Shown: one piece after another, positions 1 to 13,300 of the stretch
How positions within the stretch are numbered: position 1 is the stretch's first letter
Layout of the letters: the number at the start of each line of letters is the position of its first letter
Source: Cloeon dipterum
Lineage: Eukaryota; Arthropoda; Insecta; Ephemeroptera; Baetidae
Direction: 5' to 3'
Assembly: GCF_949628265.1 (NCBI RefSeq)
Contig: NC_088788.1
Coordinates: 15,190,001 to 15,254,000 of the forward strand
DNA: 64,000 bases
Translations under genes and position numbers: made by a program
The notes under the pieces: generated by a model
Told to the model about the DNA's origin: nothing
Database searches by the model: none
The model's input: only the letters and a program-made list of their open reading frames with translations

Positions 1-3000
1 AAGATTAGAAAATGTCAACCATGCTACTTTTGATTTTTGCTGCTATCATATGATCCTAATGTTCCAACAAATATACTCATTGCAGTACGTTATATCGTCA
101 GTTCCCAAGCCCCCTCCCCCTAAAAAGACCAATAAATAACGAAGATAAAACTAACGGCATGGGATAAAAATAATGTGTTTTTGATTAAAATTGGTGCATG
201 TATTAATTGCTCTAATGGATGTATGGACAATCTGCATATATTTATCAGGTATAAATAAATCCTAGATTTGCCTATTTTACAGGAACTCAAAGCTATCATC
301 TTTTTAAAAAATGGGATATTTTAGTTGAAGGAGCTTTTGCTACTTTTCTCTGGTGTCCAAATTTGTAGTTAGTAGGTCAAGGTCACTATAACGTGTACAA
401 ATATTTGGATATAATGGAGGAAATTAAAAATTAAAATTTAGAATAGGCGAAAATGTTCCTCATTTATTTAATTTGGTGTCGGGTCCTAGTTACTCTTTAA
501 GAAATTGCATGATTCTTGGAGAGCTAACAGATTTAACGATTTAAAATTGCTATAGATAAGAAAGCGAAGGAAATGATTGAATATAAAATGAATTATTAAA
601 AAAGGGTGTGATCTTATTTGTTGCTAGATTCATTCGTCTGCTGTACCTGGACTGTTTCTGTCCCTCTCACTTTTCTTTTCTACACTTTGGACTTGGCAGA
701 CTCCAGCTCAACGTTGCATATATGGAGCATTTAATTAGTCAAAACTCATAAAAATCCAATTCAGATCATAAACAAGTATTCACTATATGGTTTTGGTCTG
801 AATTTTGTTATTAATTTTGATTTTGCATTGCGCACAAGAGCAGTTCTTACTGATTATTAATAAAGGACATCTCGGCTGGACATTAATTGCAATAGAATGG
901 CTATGCGAGGCGGTGTCGACACGCTGGTGGTGCAACAAGCGATTGGCAGCATCGGAAGTCGTTAGATTGCGGTTTTCAAACGACCAACTGTCGCTTCGTG
1001 TCCGACAATTGCACATTTGCTATTCTTTTCATCCCATTGCTATGTGTTGAAACCAATTCGCTTTGCAATGAATAGAAAATCGATCAGAAATTGCGTCACA
1101 ATTCTTTCTCTTCCACTCGCGACAACAGTTGCGAAAATGATTAGAATTCGCGAGCAGTACAATTCAGGTCGTTAATTCAGATGGACGTCATCCGGCGGAC
1201 AAAGGAGCGAAAATGGAATCTGGCGCAAACAATCGGGAGAAAACGAAAGAATGCGACGGCAGAGTGAGAGAGGAAACAATAATGCTCAATTAAGGCCATC
1301 GCGCGCAGGCGGTGAAAGCTTCGTTAGCCGCGCTTTCCACCCGCTCGCTTGTAAATTGCTGCCAATTCAATCCTGGCTCAATTTTTTCGGCGACGAAGCC
1401 GATTTTCGACTGGAAAGCCAAGTTTGTTTAGGGCGAGGGCGACAAAGAAAAGAATAAACGAAAGACCGCGCCGTGTCGAGAGGCCGAATAAGGGCTATTG
1501 AAAACGAGAGAGCGCCTCTGCTTTGAATTCGCTCGTAATTTCTTTGCCAAGATTTGCAGCACAAACGACTGCCATCGATTTTCACAAGGGCTTAAAGTGT
1601 GCTTCAAATAAAAAGAGATAATTGCACGCTGGATGACGAGAGATTTGTAGACAGGAGAAATTACTCAAAAACTTCTTCGATTCGAACATGAAGCAATAAT
1701 TGCTGAAGACGATAAATGATTTTGCTGGACGTTTTTATTCTTTTACAATTGATTTTCAAAAGACAAGTTGAGCCACAGGGCTGCGCATATTAATACGCAA
1801 TTAGTTTTATTAACATTAAAAAGGTATATTTTTGTTTCTATCACATCAACAAATTTGCGTTAAATTATTTTAAGTGAAGCTTGTCCTTGAAAATAGCTAT
1901 TAGAATTGTGATTAGCACCAAAAGACGATTGTTTTGACCAATTTTTGCAAAATTCAGATGGTGTCAGAAGAAATATGATCTATATTTAATAATGAAAATA
2001 AGATTTAACCGGTATGGCTTTACGATCTTTGCACTTGTTTTATTCAATTCAGTATTCTACTCTGGAAATTTCAGTAAAAAAATCAGGCGGTTGCATGATA
2101 AATTTTCAACTGTTTTAAGGGTTCATGGATGTCGGATTCAGATTATTACTCAAATAATTAATCCTTTTGGAGGAAATGAAAGATAATTTTTCTTCTCATT
2201 GAAATAAACTATTTTTTCAAATTCTACTCGCCAGGTCTAAAATCCAACGTTTTTATAAAAATTTAAACTTTCGTAGTCTGTCAGTAGTAATATAAATAAT
2301 TATACCTTATATTATCATAAAGTAATAATTTTATCTAGCACCAAATTAGTTGATTATAGTTTTTATACAGTAGAGATGCAAAAATTAAAGGAATAAAACA
2401 CACAGAAATCGTCTTACAAAAATTTTGCAAAAATTAGAATGTTGGTTCAAAATTTATAATGCATGGTTCATTTCTAGCTAGGAAAGTTAGTTGGGCTTGA
2501 AATTCCTAGGTTCGTGCTCATTTCAAATCGATATAGCTTCGTAACAATATATACCAGAAAATTATAAAAAATAATACATGCGTATAGCTCCTATTGCACG
2601 AAAGATGATGTACATGCAGTATATTTATGTATTTGAATCCATCTTTGCTGAAGAGAATTACAGTTATTTTTTCCTGTGTGAATTTATTATAACTTTTTGT
2701 CATTTTATTTGGTGAAAATGCCAATTGCTATAGTGATATATGACTTACGAGTTCATTCAACTGAATAAATCAGAAGGCATCTAGCCATTACTGTTTCCCG
2801 CCTTGGCATTGCAACGTGTTGCGTTATTCCGCTTGAAAATGGAAACGGGCGCGGCTGAAGGAAACTAATTAGGATCGTTAAGTGTAGGCGCGCTTGATAA
2901 ATTGGCCTCGTCCACGCTCGCAACACAAATTTCAGGACTCTCGTTCATCAAGGATCAAAACGGACTCTGGAATCGCGTTTATTTCATTTAAAGAAAACTG

Positions 3001-3805
3001 CTCAGTTGGTTTCGCAGCGCGCGCGAATGCGAGAGGAGAGAAGAAAGATCATTAATCAGAGATGGCCGTAAAGCGGCTGAATGAGAAGCTGATGTGATTA
3101 CTCTCTGCTTGCGCTCTCTCTCACTCTCGTGCAGCCAAGAAACGGCCATTGAGCACGTGAGAAGCGAAAATAAAGCATTTCTCGTGTCGGCCACGCCCCC
3201 TTCAGCGCCGACGCGATCAAACAAACCGCCGACGAGCGAGACATTAATTATTGGCCTTTTCCCGCTCCCCGCTCAGCCTCCGAATGCACTTTTTCGAACT
3301 CGTGAATGTCTCTCTCCCAGCAATACTGAAAGAGGAAAGAGTTACAAAGGACGCTAGTGGGACGCAAAAGGGAAGGAAATTCCGCTCTTTTCGCTACGAC
3401 CTGGAAAATTGGGTTAACAGACTTTTTTATGCACCGCATTCGTCTCCAAAATGTCTTTCTGCCTTTCTCTCTGCGTAATAAGGAAAGAAGGAAAAGATGT
3501 TTCGTGCGCGCAGATCGTAAAGCTCGCGGCATTTCATTTTCGGTTTGGAGTAAGAAATTCCGCAGCTTCCTTCAATATTACAAAGCGACGTGTAGAGCAA
3601 AGACGTTATAAATTAGAGGAAAGAGTTGCAGTTATTGCCTCCGTTCAATTTAATCCTGGACAAATAACGAGTTTGAGTATTTCAACTTGTTTCTTCGCGC
3701 AGGAAGAGTGCCTGCCGTGAGAGTTTAAGAAGTAAGCGGCGCGCGATATTGATTTTCGATAAAGCGCGGCGGTAGTGTCTAGTCGATTTTATTGCTTGCT
3801 GCGAA

Positions 3806-3831
3806 TCTCTCTCTCTCTCTCTCTCTCTCTC
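3806..3831. repeat. (TC)n microsatellite
   Basis: Uninterrupted TC dinucleotide run of about 26 nt, directly visible, followed by a CG-containing flank. Confidence 0.95.
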
Positions 3832-5334
3832 GCGGTGCAGGGCAAAAAAGGACCAAAATAGAGCTATGATCATCCGCAAGGGCTTCCCGTTTGATCCCAT
3901 GCGATTACCTACACAAACGAGCGCCGCTCTGTGAAAAATTAAACAGCCAACGATGAAATTGGTTAAAAATTGACAGCGTTTCAGTCAGGGTCGGCAATTT
4001 TGTCCGTTCGGCATTTCTACGGGCATATATATTAAAAAATCCTCCACATTTTGAGATCCCCAAAACTTCCTTAAAAACCACAAAATGAGTAATAAATAGA
4101 AAGATACAAAGGACACTAATTTTTTTAAATTGGTAAACATAATAGTTCGTGGAAAAGATGTTAAAACAAATTGAAGAAAACTCCCTGGTTGGTGGATGGG
4201 TCTTTTTGCCTGTATGGTTGAGAAATGAAAAAAATGGCGGGAGATAAATTTAACTTTCATTTCATTAGCGTACAAATTTCCTCATCCATCTATGGAAATT
4301 TTTCGCCGATTTGTTTTAACATAAATATATAATTTTCATTCCTAATTGACCCGGACTAGGCAACATTCCACAGCCTCCCGCGTGAATGTTTAATATTAAA
4401 ACATTAACTTCATTTTAACATCTTAGTTTCTTTTAAATTTTTGATCACTGAGAGCAAAGTGGGATAAAACAATTGCTATAAATAAGATATAAGGATAACA
4501 TAACTATTTGAAAGCTATTTTAGTTTTTTTTTGCATTAAATACCAAATTTGTGCATCAAAGGGACATGATATAGTGTCAAGATTTTCCGGTAGAGAAAAA
4601 GTGAGATTCTTGATTTTAATTATTCTTATAATGCATGGAATACAAAATTCCAGTCATTTGCAAAAAATATCACCTCTATTTGTCAGTTTTCGTCCTTTAG
4701 AAAATACCTGGGTTTCAATCCGAATAAGTTGAGACTTGAAACAGGTGCACACTTGGCCTGAAAGGTTGACAAACAAATTCCATACTTGTGTACTGTGCGT
4801 TCGTGGTAGGACTACGCTTTTAAAAAGTCGCTCCGCACACGAGTGCTGGCGTGCGTGCGTGAACAAAGAAGCGGGAGAAGGCGTTGCACGCAAACGCGGC
4901 TCCGTATTTATGGGCCAAATAACAAAACAACTTCGCAACTGCTGCGAAAACATGGGTCCGCTGTCTCTCGGCGGAAATAACGAATCGAGCTGCTGCCGGC
5001 GCCACGACAGCAATAACACATTTGGTACAAAAACTGCTCCATTTAACACGTTTGAGCGGTTAAGAAAGAATGTTGCACATTAGATATACAAGCTATTTCA
5101 GTAAATGGGGAGATACAGCGGTTTCCCGTTCGCTTTTAAATTGTTTTCGAGAAAGGGACGTTGAAAATCTCCAGATAAAAAATTGATTCGAGAAGACTAC
5201 TCAACATTTTAGCAGGTTTATTTTTTGTCGTTTGTAATTCTTGCTCAATTAATACAGACATCGTGGTCGGTTCCCCAATTTACAATAATTTTTTTCTTTT
5301 TAAGAAATAAAACTTTGGATATTGTGGTCTTATA

Positions 5335-5362
5335 TTTATTCCATAAATTCCCCTGCGAGCGA
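5335..5362 (-). repeat. Dispersed repeat copy 1 (CATAAATTCCC core)
   Basis: Contains a CCATAAATTCCCCTGCG core preceded by GTGGTCTTAT. The same core recurs near 14385, 15955 and 25458, in both orientations. Confidence 0.5.
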
Positions 5363-5749
5363 TATTGGAGTTTAAGTGTCATAATGCCATATTTTTGAAT
5401 TAAATTTAAGGGAAATACCTCTTTTTTCCCAAGTTGATCATATTTATTAATTTTCTGCTACCTCCTTTTGTGTTTGATTAAATTCCAAATTTTATATGAC
5501 AAAAATATAAATCATGAAAGTTATTCAATGTAAAAATTTTCACTAAAACAGCATACAGGGGCCGAAACAATCGAGGATTAATGTTTGATATGTAGAAAAA
5601 ATATATTGGATATTTTTCGACGAGGAAAATGAAAACAGGTTTCGCAGTGGCAGCATAAATGGATAATAGAGATTAATTTTCGATTAGAGAACGCTATTAC
5701 CTGAGGGATTACATAGCGGGGAGGGAAAAATCGATGCGCTGGGCGCTTG

Positions 5750-6240
5750 GAGAGTCGGAAGCAGGAGCTATAGAGCGGTCGAGTTCTTGTCCGACACGGC
5801 ATAAAACACGAGGACGCCGGCAGTAAAGCAGCGCGCGTTACGAGAACACCGATTGCGGGCTGAAATTAGATATGCCGCGTTGCGAGTGTGCCGGCCGGGG
5901 AAGAGCAATCGCGGCCGCTTGTCACCCACTCACTCGAGCAGTCGGCAAACAAGGCCATCAATTCGCATGTCTCGCCGCCGTTCCGAACAGGTGTCGAGCT
6001 AGGCGACCCGCGCAGCACTTGCGTCGACCCGGTTGCATACGCTGTTTACCTTTCGGCTGTCAAAACACACGCGCCTCCGTGGCCACGCAAACACAGGATT
6101 CGCTGCTTTATTGAAATGGCCCTCGTCGAATTCGCGCCGGCCGTCAACGCCATAGTTTTACGACTCTCTTCGCTATTTCCTTCGAGCGTGTTTTGCGCAC
6201 TGCCACTCACTCACTGCTCCGCCAGAATGGCGTGATAATT
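5750..6240. promoter_or_regulatory. CpG-rich block, candidate promoter/enhancer
   Basis: A sharp rise in GC and CpG density against AT-rich flanks, about 1.1 to 1.5 kb upstream of the first coding exon of the whirlin/dysc gene. Several overlapping open frames exist here, as expected for GC-rich DNA, but none shows domain or splice support. I infer a regulatory or first-exon region for the downstream gene. A TATAAA at 6331-6336 lies just beyond it. Confidence 0.3.
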
Positions 6241-6824
6241 GAGCTGAATTGGACTGCCACGTCAAGGCATCGTCGATGCTAACTGACAACTTTTAATTTG
6301 AAGAATAATTAAACCACCAAACTCTCACTCTATAAAGTATGACACTGTTTGAACTCTCAAGTTCTCAAAATATAACACTTTACAAAATCACGTATATTCG
6401 GAAAACTAACAATAAGTACGACATCGCAAAATAACTGAATTCTTTAAAAATTCCTTGGTTCATTCCAAAACACGTTCGTTTTTTTTTAATATTTTTTATT
6501 TAAACAACAGGAAAATAATTTTACAAATTCAATTTTAGTATCACCAATTCAACAACAGGATTATTTGTTTTTACAAAAAATTAAAAACCTACCTTAACAA
6601 GTTTAAAGGTGAACCAATTGATATCAAAAATAAAAAAGGCAAAATGAAACTAAGAAAAATCTGTACCGAATGTTTACATGGAAGTTACTAAGGAGATTCT
6701 TGAAGGTCAAATTAGGTTAAGTAGCGGAATCACTCCGCGACGCACTGCAATCGTTGCTTAGGTTGTTTTTGGTCTGAATAAGTGTCACAAGAACGCCGGT
6801 AGTTATAAGTAGAGAATGGAAAGG

Positions 6825-7008
6825 TTCTCTGATTGGCTCATTGACGTAGCGATAGCCTAAGATCTTGAACCGAGACGGTGGCAACACAGCGACAGTCAGC
6901 AAAGGTCAGCCATAGCAGCTGGCCAGCAGTCAGCCTTGACGCCTCATTGCGCTGGCTGTCGCTGCAGTCTCAATCTTAGGCCTGCGCTACGTCAAATAGC
7001 CCAGAGAA
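6825..7008. repeat. Long imperfect inverted repeat upstream of dysc
   Basis: Left arm 6825-6900 and right arm 6951-7008 are imperfect reverse complements. Matching blocks occur in the same order: TTCTCTG, TTGACGTAGCG, GCCTAAGAT, a GAGAC-like block, and CAGCGACAG followed by CAGC. The roughly 50-bp centre carries several GTCAGC/GTCAGCC motifs. Each arm contains a CRE-like TGACGTAGC core, in opposite orientations. It ends about 250 bp before the 5'UTR splice acceptor of the dysc homologue. Confidence 0.75.
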
Positions 7009-7257
7009 AACCACTCCCTTCCCTGATTGATCTTCAGCGTTCTTGTCGCACTGTTCAAAAGATAGAGGTTCTGACCAAAAACCGCTAAATCAACAGCGTT
7101 TACGTTTACGCCGATCTTCAACACGCCGTGTCGCGCTGCCGACCGAGTGATTCAGCTGCCTCATCTAATTCGACCCTTTGGGATCGATTGGCACAATCAA
7201 AAAATGAAATATTCCAGTGCAACTTTAAAACCAAAGAATTGTATGTTTGTGTTGCAG

Positions 7258-7308
7258 GCTGGCGTAGTGTGATGTGCCGTCGTGGTGGGCGTGTCGCTCC
7301 GCGCGTGC
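7258..7308 (+). other. 5'UTR part of first coding exon, preceded by splice acceptor
   Basis: A pyrimidine-rich tract ending in TTGTGTTGCAG precedes position 7258. This suggests that the ATG-bearing exon is spliced to at least one upstream non-coding exon that I could not locate. Confidence 0.5.
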
Positions 7309-10300
7309 ATGGCCTCAGCGTCAACCGCCCTAGATGCCTTTGACGCAGCGTTCGCGGCGGCGCAGTTGGCCGAGGAGGAGTACCTCGTCAGTCGAGAGCT
7401 AGAGGAGATCTCGAGCCGCAGCAGGCCGCAGCCGCACGACCTCCATCGTTCGCCATTGCCGCCGGCTCACCCCCACCCACACCACCCCCACCAGCAGCAC
7501 CCCCACCAGCAGCACTTTTCGGCCTCGACCGCCCACTACGCCCGCGCAGGTGCGTGTACCTTCTCACTTTTCTAACTATACCCAAGGTTGGCAAGGTCAT
7601 GAGTAAGAGGTTTAGAACCTTTGAACCATGTTTTACATCAATATTAGAAATCAATCACCGTTTTTCATTAATTTTTTATTTCTTTTTCAATTTGACGAAA
7701 ACGACCTTCATCGCCCTCCCCTGCATCACCTCTTAGAGATTAATGGAGTTTTATATTTTTTTTTATTTAAAGACACAGATCTTAGGACAGTTTATCCAAT
7801 CACTTGGTTAGGGAAGGCCAAGACGACTTCAATTGCTGCAGTTTTTGCTATTCTGACGGTATAACAACTTGAAATTAGGCTGTGAAAATGTTAGCGAAAA
7901 TCGAAAAATTCATGTTTCTGAGATTCAAAGTTGAATTTTACGAATAAAAATTCAACCACCATTTTGAAAATTTTCACACAAATTCACACGAAAGTGCTTT
8001 GAGGATACAAAAGATTTTTAAAAATGGTGACTGTTACAGAAACACCTATATTTAAAAAATCATTGATGACTTTAATTTTGCGTTCATTCAATCAAGCATG
8101 AAAAGTGAATGCAAAATGCACACAGTAATATTATTTTGTTTAAATCAGACCACTAGGAGAAATTTATTGTAAATTGTCTCTAAGAAATCCTAGAAATCTT
8201 AAAACCGAAAACTTGACAAACAATTTCAACCACGAATGACTACCGGTGAAATTTCCTGCATTTTGCTTGACGTGGGCCAAAACCATGCTGTGGCTGAAAC
8301 TTCCTACGAGAGAAGGAAATTATGGAATTCCAGTCATAGAGAGGGGTCTAACGTGTGTTGTTGACGTTTATCACTCGTGTTTGTTGCGCAGGCGGAGTCG
8401 CTTGCGAGTCGTGCAGCGGTCGAGGCGTGGGCCTCCACTCAACCACGGCCCCGTTGGCCGCGAGCGGCGCGCGGGGCAGTGGCGGGCTGATCAGCGCCGC
8501 GGCGGCCGCGGCGCCGTCGTGGTGCGTGTACTGCGGCTGCTCGCAGGTGGTGGCGCCGACGGCGGCGGCCAACGGGCAGTGCGCGTCGTGCTCACCGCAC
8601 CGCAGGGCCGTGCAGACGCTGCAGCGTGGTCCCGCGTCGGAGCCGCACCGCCGCGGCGCCTACTTCGAGGCCGAGGATGCCGCCGCCTACCCGGACGCCA
8701 CCTCTGCCCGCCACCGCTCCGGACAGTACTACTCGCCGCCCGGCACCTCCTACACCATTGTCGAGGCCAGACCTTCCGCAAGGGACCTGCCGCTCCGCGA
8801 GATTGGATTCAGGTTGGTGTCAAATTTGTTGCTTTTTTAAGAGCGTGAAATTGGATTTTAATTTCTTCAATTTTTCTTCGACTTTGTGGATTTCTCATTG
8901 CGGTTACTTTTAAAATCGGCGTGTAAAAATTAAAAAGCTCTTTAATTTCAACATTGACTGGTTGGCTAATACGGGCTATTTTTTATCATTTATATATTTC
9001 TTCTATTCAGACTATTTATTTTTGCTATGTTGGTAGCTGCGATTAGCACCAGCAACTAATTAGTATGAGCAGGTCAGAACTGGTTGAACGTATAATGTAA
9101 AAAATAATTTTTATTTGTTTAAAGGTATAAAAAAATGTTTTTATATTTTGCTGTTGTTCTGAATGTGGGGATGTATAGGGCTTAGTTGCTCTGCTGATCC
9201 GCAATTAAATTACTTTGAATCTAAACAGCACCAATTCACAATATTTAATTGTAGCTTTGACCAAAATGAGAAAACTGGTGATTTTTTTTTAATTTTTTCT
9301 AATCTAGGTAAATGGGAAAATTGTAAAAATTGTTAGGAAATTTTTAAATTTCAACAGTAAACGAGAGAAAGCAGTTTTATGGTAAGGAATGATTGATACA
9401 TTTTATTTAAAAGTATTTTGTAAAGAGAAAGGAAATTATATTCCATATTTCCAAAGTTATTATCAAACGGACATACTGTCGTAAATTTTCCAGCGGTAAA
9501 TACAATGTCTTTTAATTTTTTGTCCTCAAATTCAAAAATCCGAATCGAAGAGAGGACCAATATCATAAATCATAATATGTAAAAATGTTTTAATTTTCAC
9601 GCATTACGAGCAATTTATAAATAATTGTTGATTGTTATTAAATTTAATTTGATGCAATGCAGAGTTTTAAGTATGTGATATATTTAAATTATTGAATTTT
9701 TCATATTGGTTACTGACTGTTTTCTGTGTGCACAATCCAAATAAATTGTAAATACGTTCTACTGCTCGAACTTTTCCGGAAGCTCGCTTTTTCCGCTTGT
9801 CCCGATCTTTTCCTCCGCAACTTTTTGGCACTTCTTTCACTATCTGTTGCTCTTTATGTTGCAGTTATCTTTTTGTAAAACACTAGCCGGCCAGCCAAGC
9901 TCGGCTCAGGTAAAAACTGCCCCCGCGCACGTCACTTCCGCCCTCATTTGCTCTAATTCAGTTTCCGCTCGCTCTCCGCTCCCACCATTATGTTCTCTGC
10001 CCACTTTAATTGCCCAAGAGATAGCAAATTTCCGCCGGCTGACCTTCCCGCCGTGTTTGTTCTGCCCCGTAGGCCGATCAACGCGCGAGCCGCGAGCCAG
10101 TCGCCGCCGGTGCGTCAGAGTGCGTCGGCGTCGCGCGGCGCCGCCAAGCTGGGCAGTAGCGGCGGCGCCGCCATCTCGCCCGAGCAGGTGATTCGCATGC
10201 TCAACTCGTCGAACCACGGAGTTGGCGCCGGCGGCCCCGGGGGCGTCAAGGCCCGCGACCAGCCACCCCCGCCCATCAACATGATGAACAACATGCCGGT

Positions 10301-13300
10301 GCGCACCGTCACCATGAGCAGACCCGCCGAATCCGCCCACGGATTCGGCATCTGCGTCAAAGGCGGAAGAGAGTCAGGTTAGTTTCCTATACTCTTTCTA
10401 ACTGTTCACTTTCCATACGCAAAACCGAAGGAACAATTTCTTGAAGCACCAATGAAAAAAACACACAAATTCATGGATATGAAACTTTTTAAAATTGTAT
10501 CCACCAGTAATTTAAATAAGAAAGTTAAATATCTTCAAAATCTAAATGTTTACTGTCACTGGAATTTCATTTTATAATTTATTGTTATCGATTCCTGAGG
10601 GTTGAGTTATAGAGGAGAGCAGAATCACTCTATCGACAATGCGGCACGTCATGTCAAACTTTTCGCCTGAGTGATTCGACTTCCTCTCAAAAAATGACCT
10701 TCAGAAATCGATTAGCAAAGTTAAAAACTACAATTTCAGTGCTGCTTAAATAGACACAACAAATTGTTTCACTATTGAAAGAACGGTCGCACAGAAATAT
10801 GTTTTTTGTTTTGTTCAAATTTCAACTGTTGGGAAGTTCTCAGAGTTCGAAGCAATCAATTTACAATTTTACAATTTGCGCTGCGATAAAAGATTATTTT
10901 CTACTTATATGCATTATTGGCGTAAAAATATTTCATTTGAAATCTTCAAACCCAAATCGGTACAGCAAATCGCTGTAGAAACTAAAAAAAATCTAGACTA
11001 ATAATTTTTGCTGTTGTTTCTACCGCGATTTGCTAAACCAATTTTGGTTACCAGAACGTCAAATGAAATCCTTTTACACGAAGAATGCACAACAAAAGGA
11101 TTTAATCTTAAATCGAGTGATAGTACCCGAAAAAAATTGTAAATTTGCGGTGTTCTCTCTGCTGGTGGCTTTGAAAACTAAGGACCTTTCCCATGTGAAT
11201 TATTTTTTTAATGAAGCTCTACAATTCTTTGAATTTTTCTCGAAAGAGTGACATGCATCTAAAAACTTCCAATCATCTACATTTATTTTATACCATCATC
11301 AGACTTTCTATGTATGATAAAAGAAATGAACCAAAAAAAGGAGGACGTTGGGTGGCTGAGTATGGAAAACATATTTTTGCCTCCAACGATTTGCATAAAT
11401 AAGAGTGTGTGTATTCGCGCTGACCGAGTTTCCCGTGAGCATGATAATCAAGTCGGATTCGACACGGCAGTAAACTCGACTCTTTTCTCTCTCGTGCATG
11501 CTGAAATGCATTTTAGGTTTTTTTCTTTTCCAACGACGTCGACGATACATACATACAAAATAATTTGATCCGCGGTTTCCTCGTGTCCCTCTTTCTCTCT
11601 TTCTGTGACCTGAATTTCTACGTTGGTGTATGTGTGCATTATGAAATCGTTCTTGCAATTCTCTTGCTCTCTGAATATGATTGTCTGGCGGAGTGTTTAT
11701 GTTCATTTCTTTCTCTCTCTATCTGTTTTTCTGTCCGTTCCATTCGCAGATGCCAAAGGTGAGTTGAGAGCCTTTTCGATTAATAGTTTTTTCTCTCCTT
11801 TTCCTCTCTGCACTTCTGCTTCGAGCACGATTTAAATTAATAGTTTGTCACGTCTTACGGCACTGATTTTAAAGTGGCTTGATGCTTCTTGAAATTTTAA
11901 TGTTGAAACGATTAGCAATATTTAAATTTTACATTCATTGCATATATGTAAATGTTATTGGGTTTTTTAAATACATAAATCAAAATTTTCCTCGCATTTT
12001 GTGAAAGTTAAGCAATCACACTATTTCTTAATTTTGCTGTACTATGGAGAATTTTTAATTTAGCGGGTGGGCTATAATGGCGTGGGATGGTTCAAAAGCC
12101 TTCTTTTTTCACGGTCTGTATGGAATGAAAAAGCATCAGGCTCCTTTAATCTACACTTTCTGGATGAAATCTCTCTTGCATGACCCTTTCTTGTTATTCG
12201 TTTTGGCGAAATTGTGTCTCGCATGACTTATCTGCGTCGCATTGCGTTCTTACTGCAGTGCCAAGTTTGCACCCCCGCGCGCGTCTCGCGGCTGCCAGAC
12301 GCATTCCTCTAGCTCGATAATTAGCTCTTTTTGCGTCTCTTCTCTAGGCTGCCGCTCTCTGCCAAATGCCCTTTGTCAAAGCGGCCGGAAAATGGCGCTT
12401 CTCCGTACTCCAACGTTCCAATCCGAACGAAAATAAAATGTTAATCCCTCCTGCAGACGTAGACTTGACATTCTACAAAGACCTTTTCCTCCTTTCTCCC
12501 AGACAGCTTCTATTATTATTTGATGTTTCAATATTTTGTTTCTAACTTTTACGTAACACAAAAATCAAATTTCATTCGATTTCTCCAATCATTTTCATGG
12601 AGCTAATAAGCCAACAGATATTTTAAATATTGGTTTGAATAAATTTGAGGGACTTTCAAGGCGATTTTTTTAACAAAATAGACTTTCTCCCTTACAATCT
12701 TCGTAATATCTTTCCCCTTTTTCAAATTTCCCACGCAGGCTGCGGAAAAAATGCGTCTTTAACTTTCTCGGCGGTCGAAGTTTGTTGGCAGCGTCTTGGC
12801 GGCTGGCGGCGAGTAGATAATTTTGTCGGGGCGAGTTGATAAACTAATTTGTCAGTTGCGAACGAACGAAGGAACGGCAGCATATGCATTGGGCCGGATC
12901 GATTCTGCGCCGCTGAGCGAATACGTGACCTGCCTTTATTAAGTGCTGATCGACCTTCCTCCTTTGTTGCCGGCCCCAAATCGAGTCCAACAGCACATTG
13001 TTTGGCCCTTGAACCCCTTCTGTAACCACCCCCGAATCGAAAACAAACACAACCCCCGATAGAATGAATGCTGTCTGAGGCGATGAGAATTTCATTAGCA
13101 AGAATTTTCTCATGCTGTAAATATAACTGCTTAATTTTTAGAAGGTCTGAAACAGATCAAAACTTGTACAGAACCCTTTGCCAGGCAAGCGTGATGTCGT
13201 CAAAAGCGAATTAAAGATATTTTGCTGCAAATTTCTTGGGATATGTATTAAGTTAAAACTTAACATTGAAGAAAGATGAAAGTAGATAAAAGCGTGGAAA

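Larger units (their letters stand above)
1..5749. other. Intergenic, no gene recognised
   Basis: AT-rich sequence with scattered moderate-GC patches (about 1200-1600, 2990-3720, 4740-5080). Open frames in these patches are short, overlap on both strands and lack splice-site or protein-family support, so I call none. The stretch contains a CT microsatellite and one copy of a short dispersed repeat, both listed separately. Confidence 0.6.

Noticed and set aside
3094-3720. Several overlapping 75-95 codon frames
   Set aside because: Low-complexity Arg/Ser-rich translations, no support on either strand, next to a CT microsatellite.
4654-5083. Overlapping frames of 115-131 codons on both strands
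   Set aside because: Both strands are equally open in a moderate-GC patch, with no homology-like motifs, no splice context, and alternative start codons.
5872-6235. Two overlapping plus-strand frames in the CpG-rich block
   Set aside because: High GC alone keeps frames open. No conserved motif or exon structure is seen, so a regulatory region is more likely.
8491-8781. Minus-strand Arg/Pro-rich frame
   Set aside because: Antisense shadow of GC-rich dysc exon 2.
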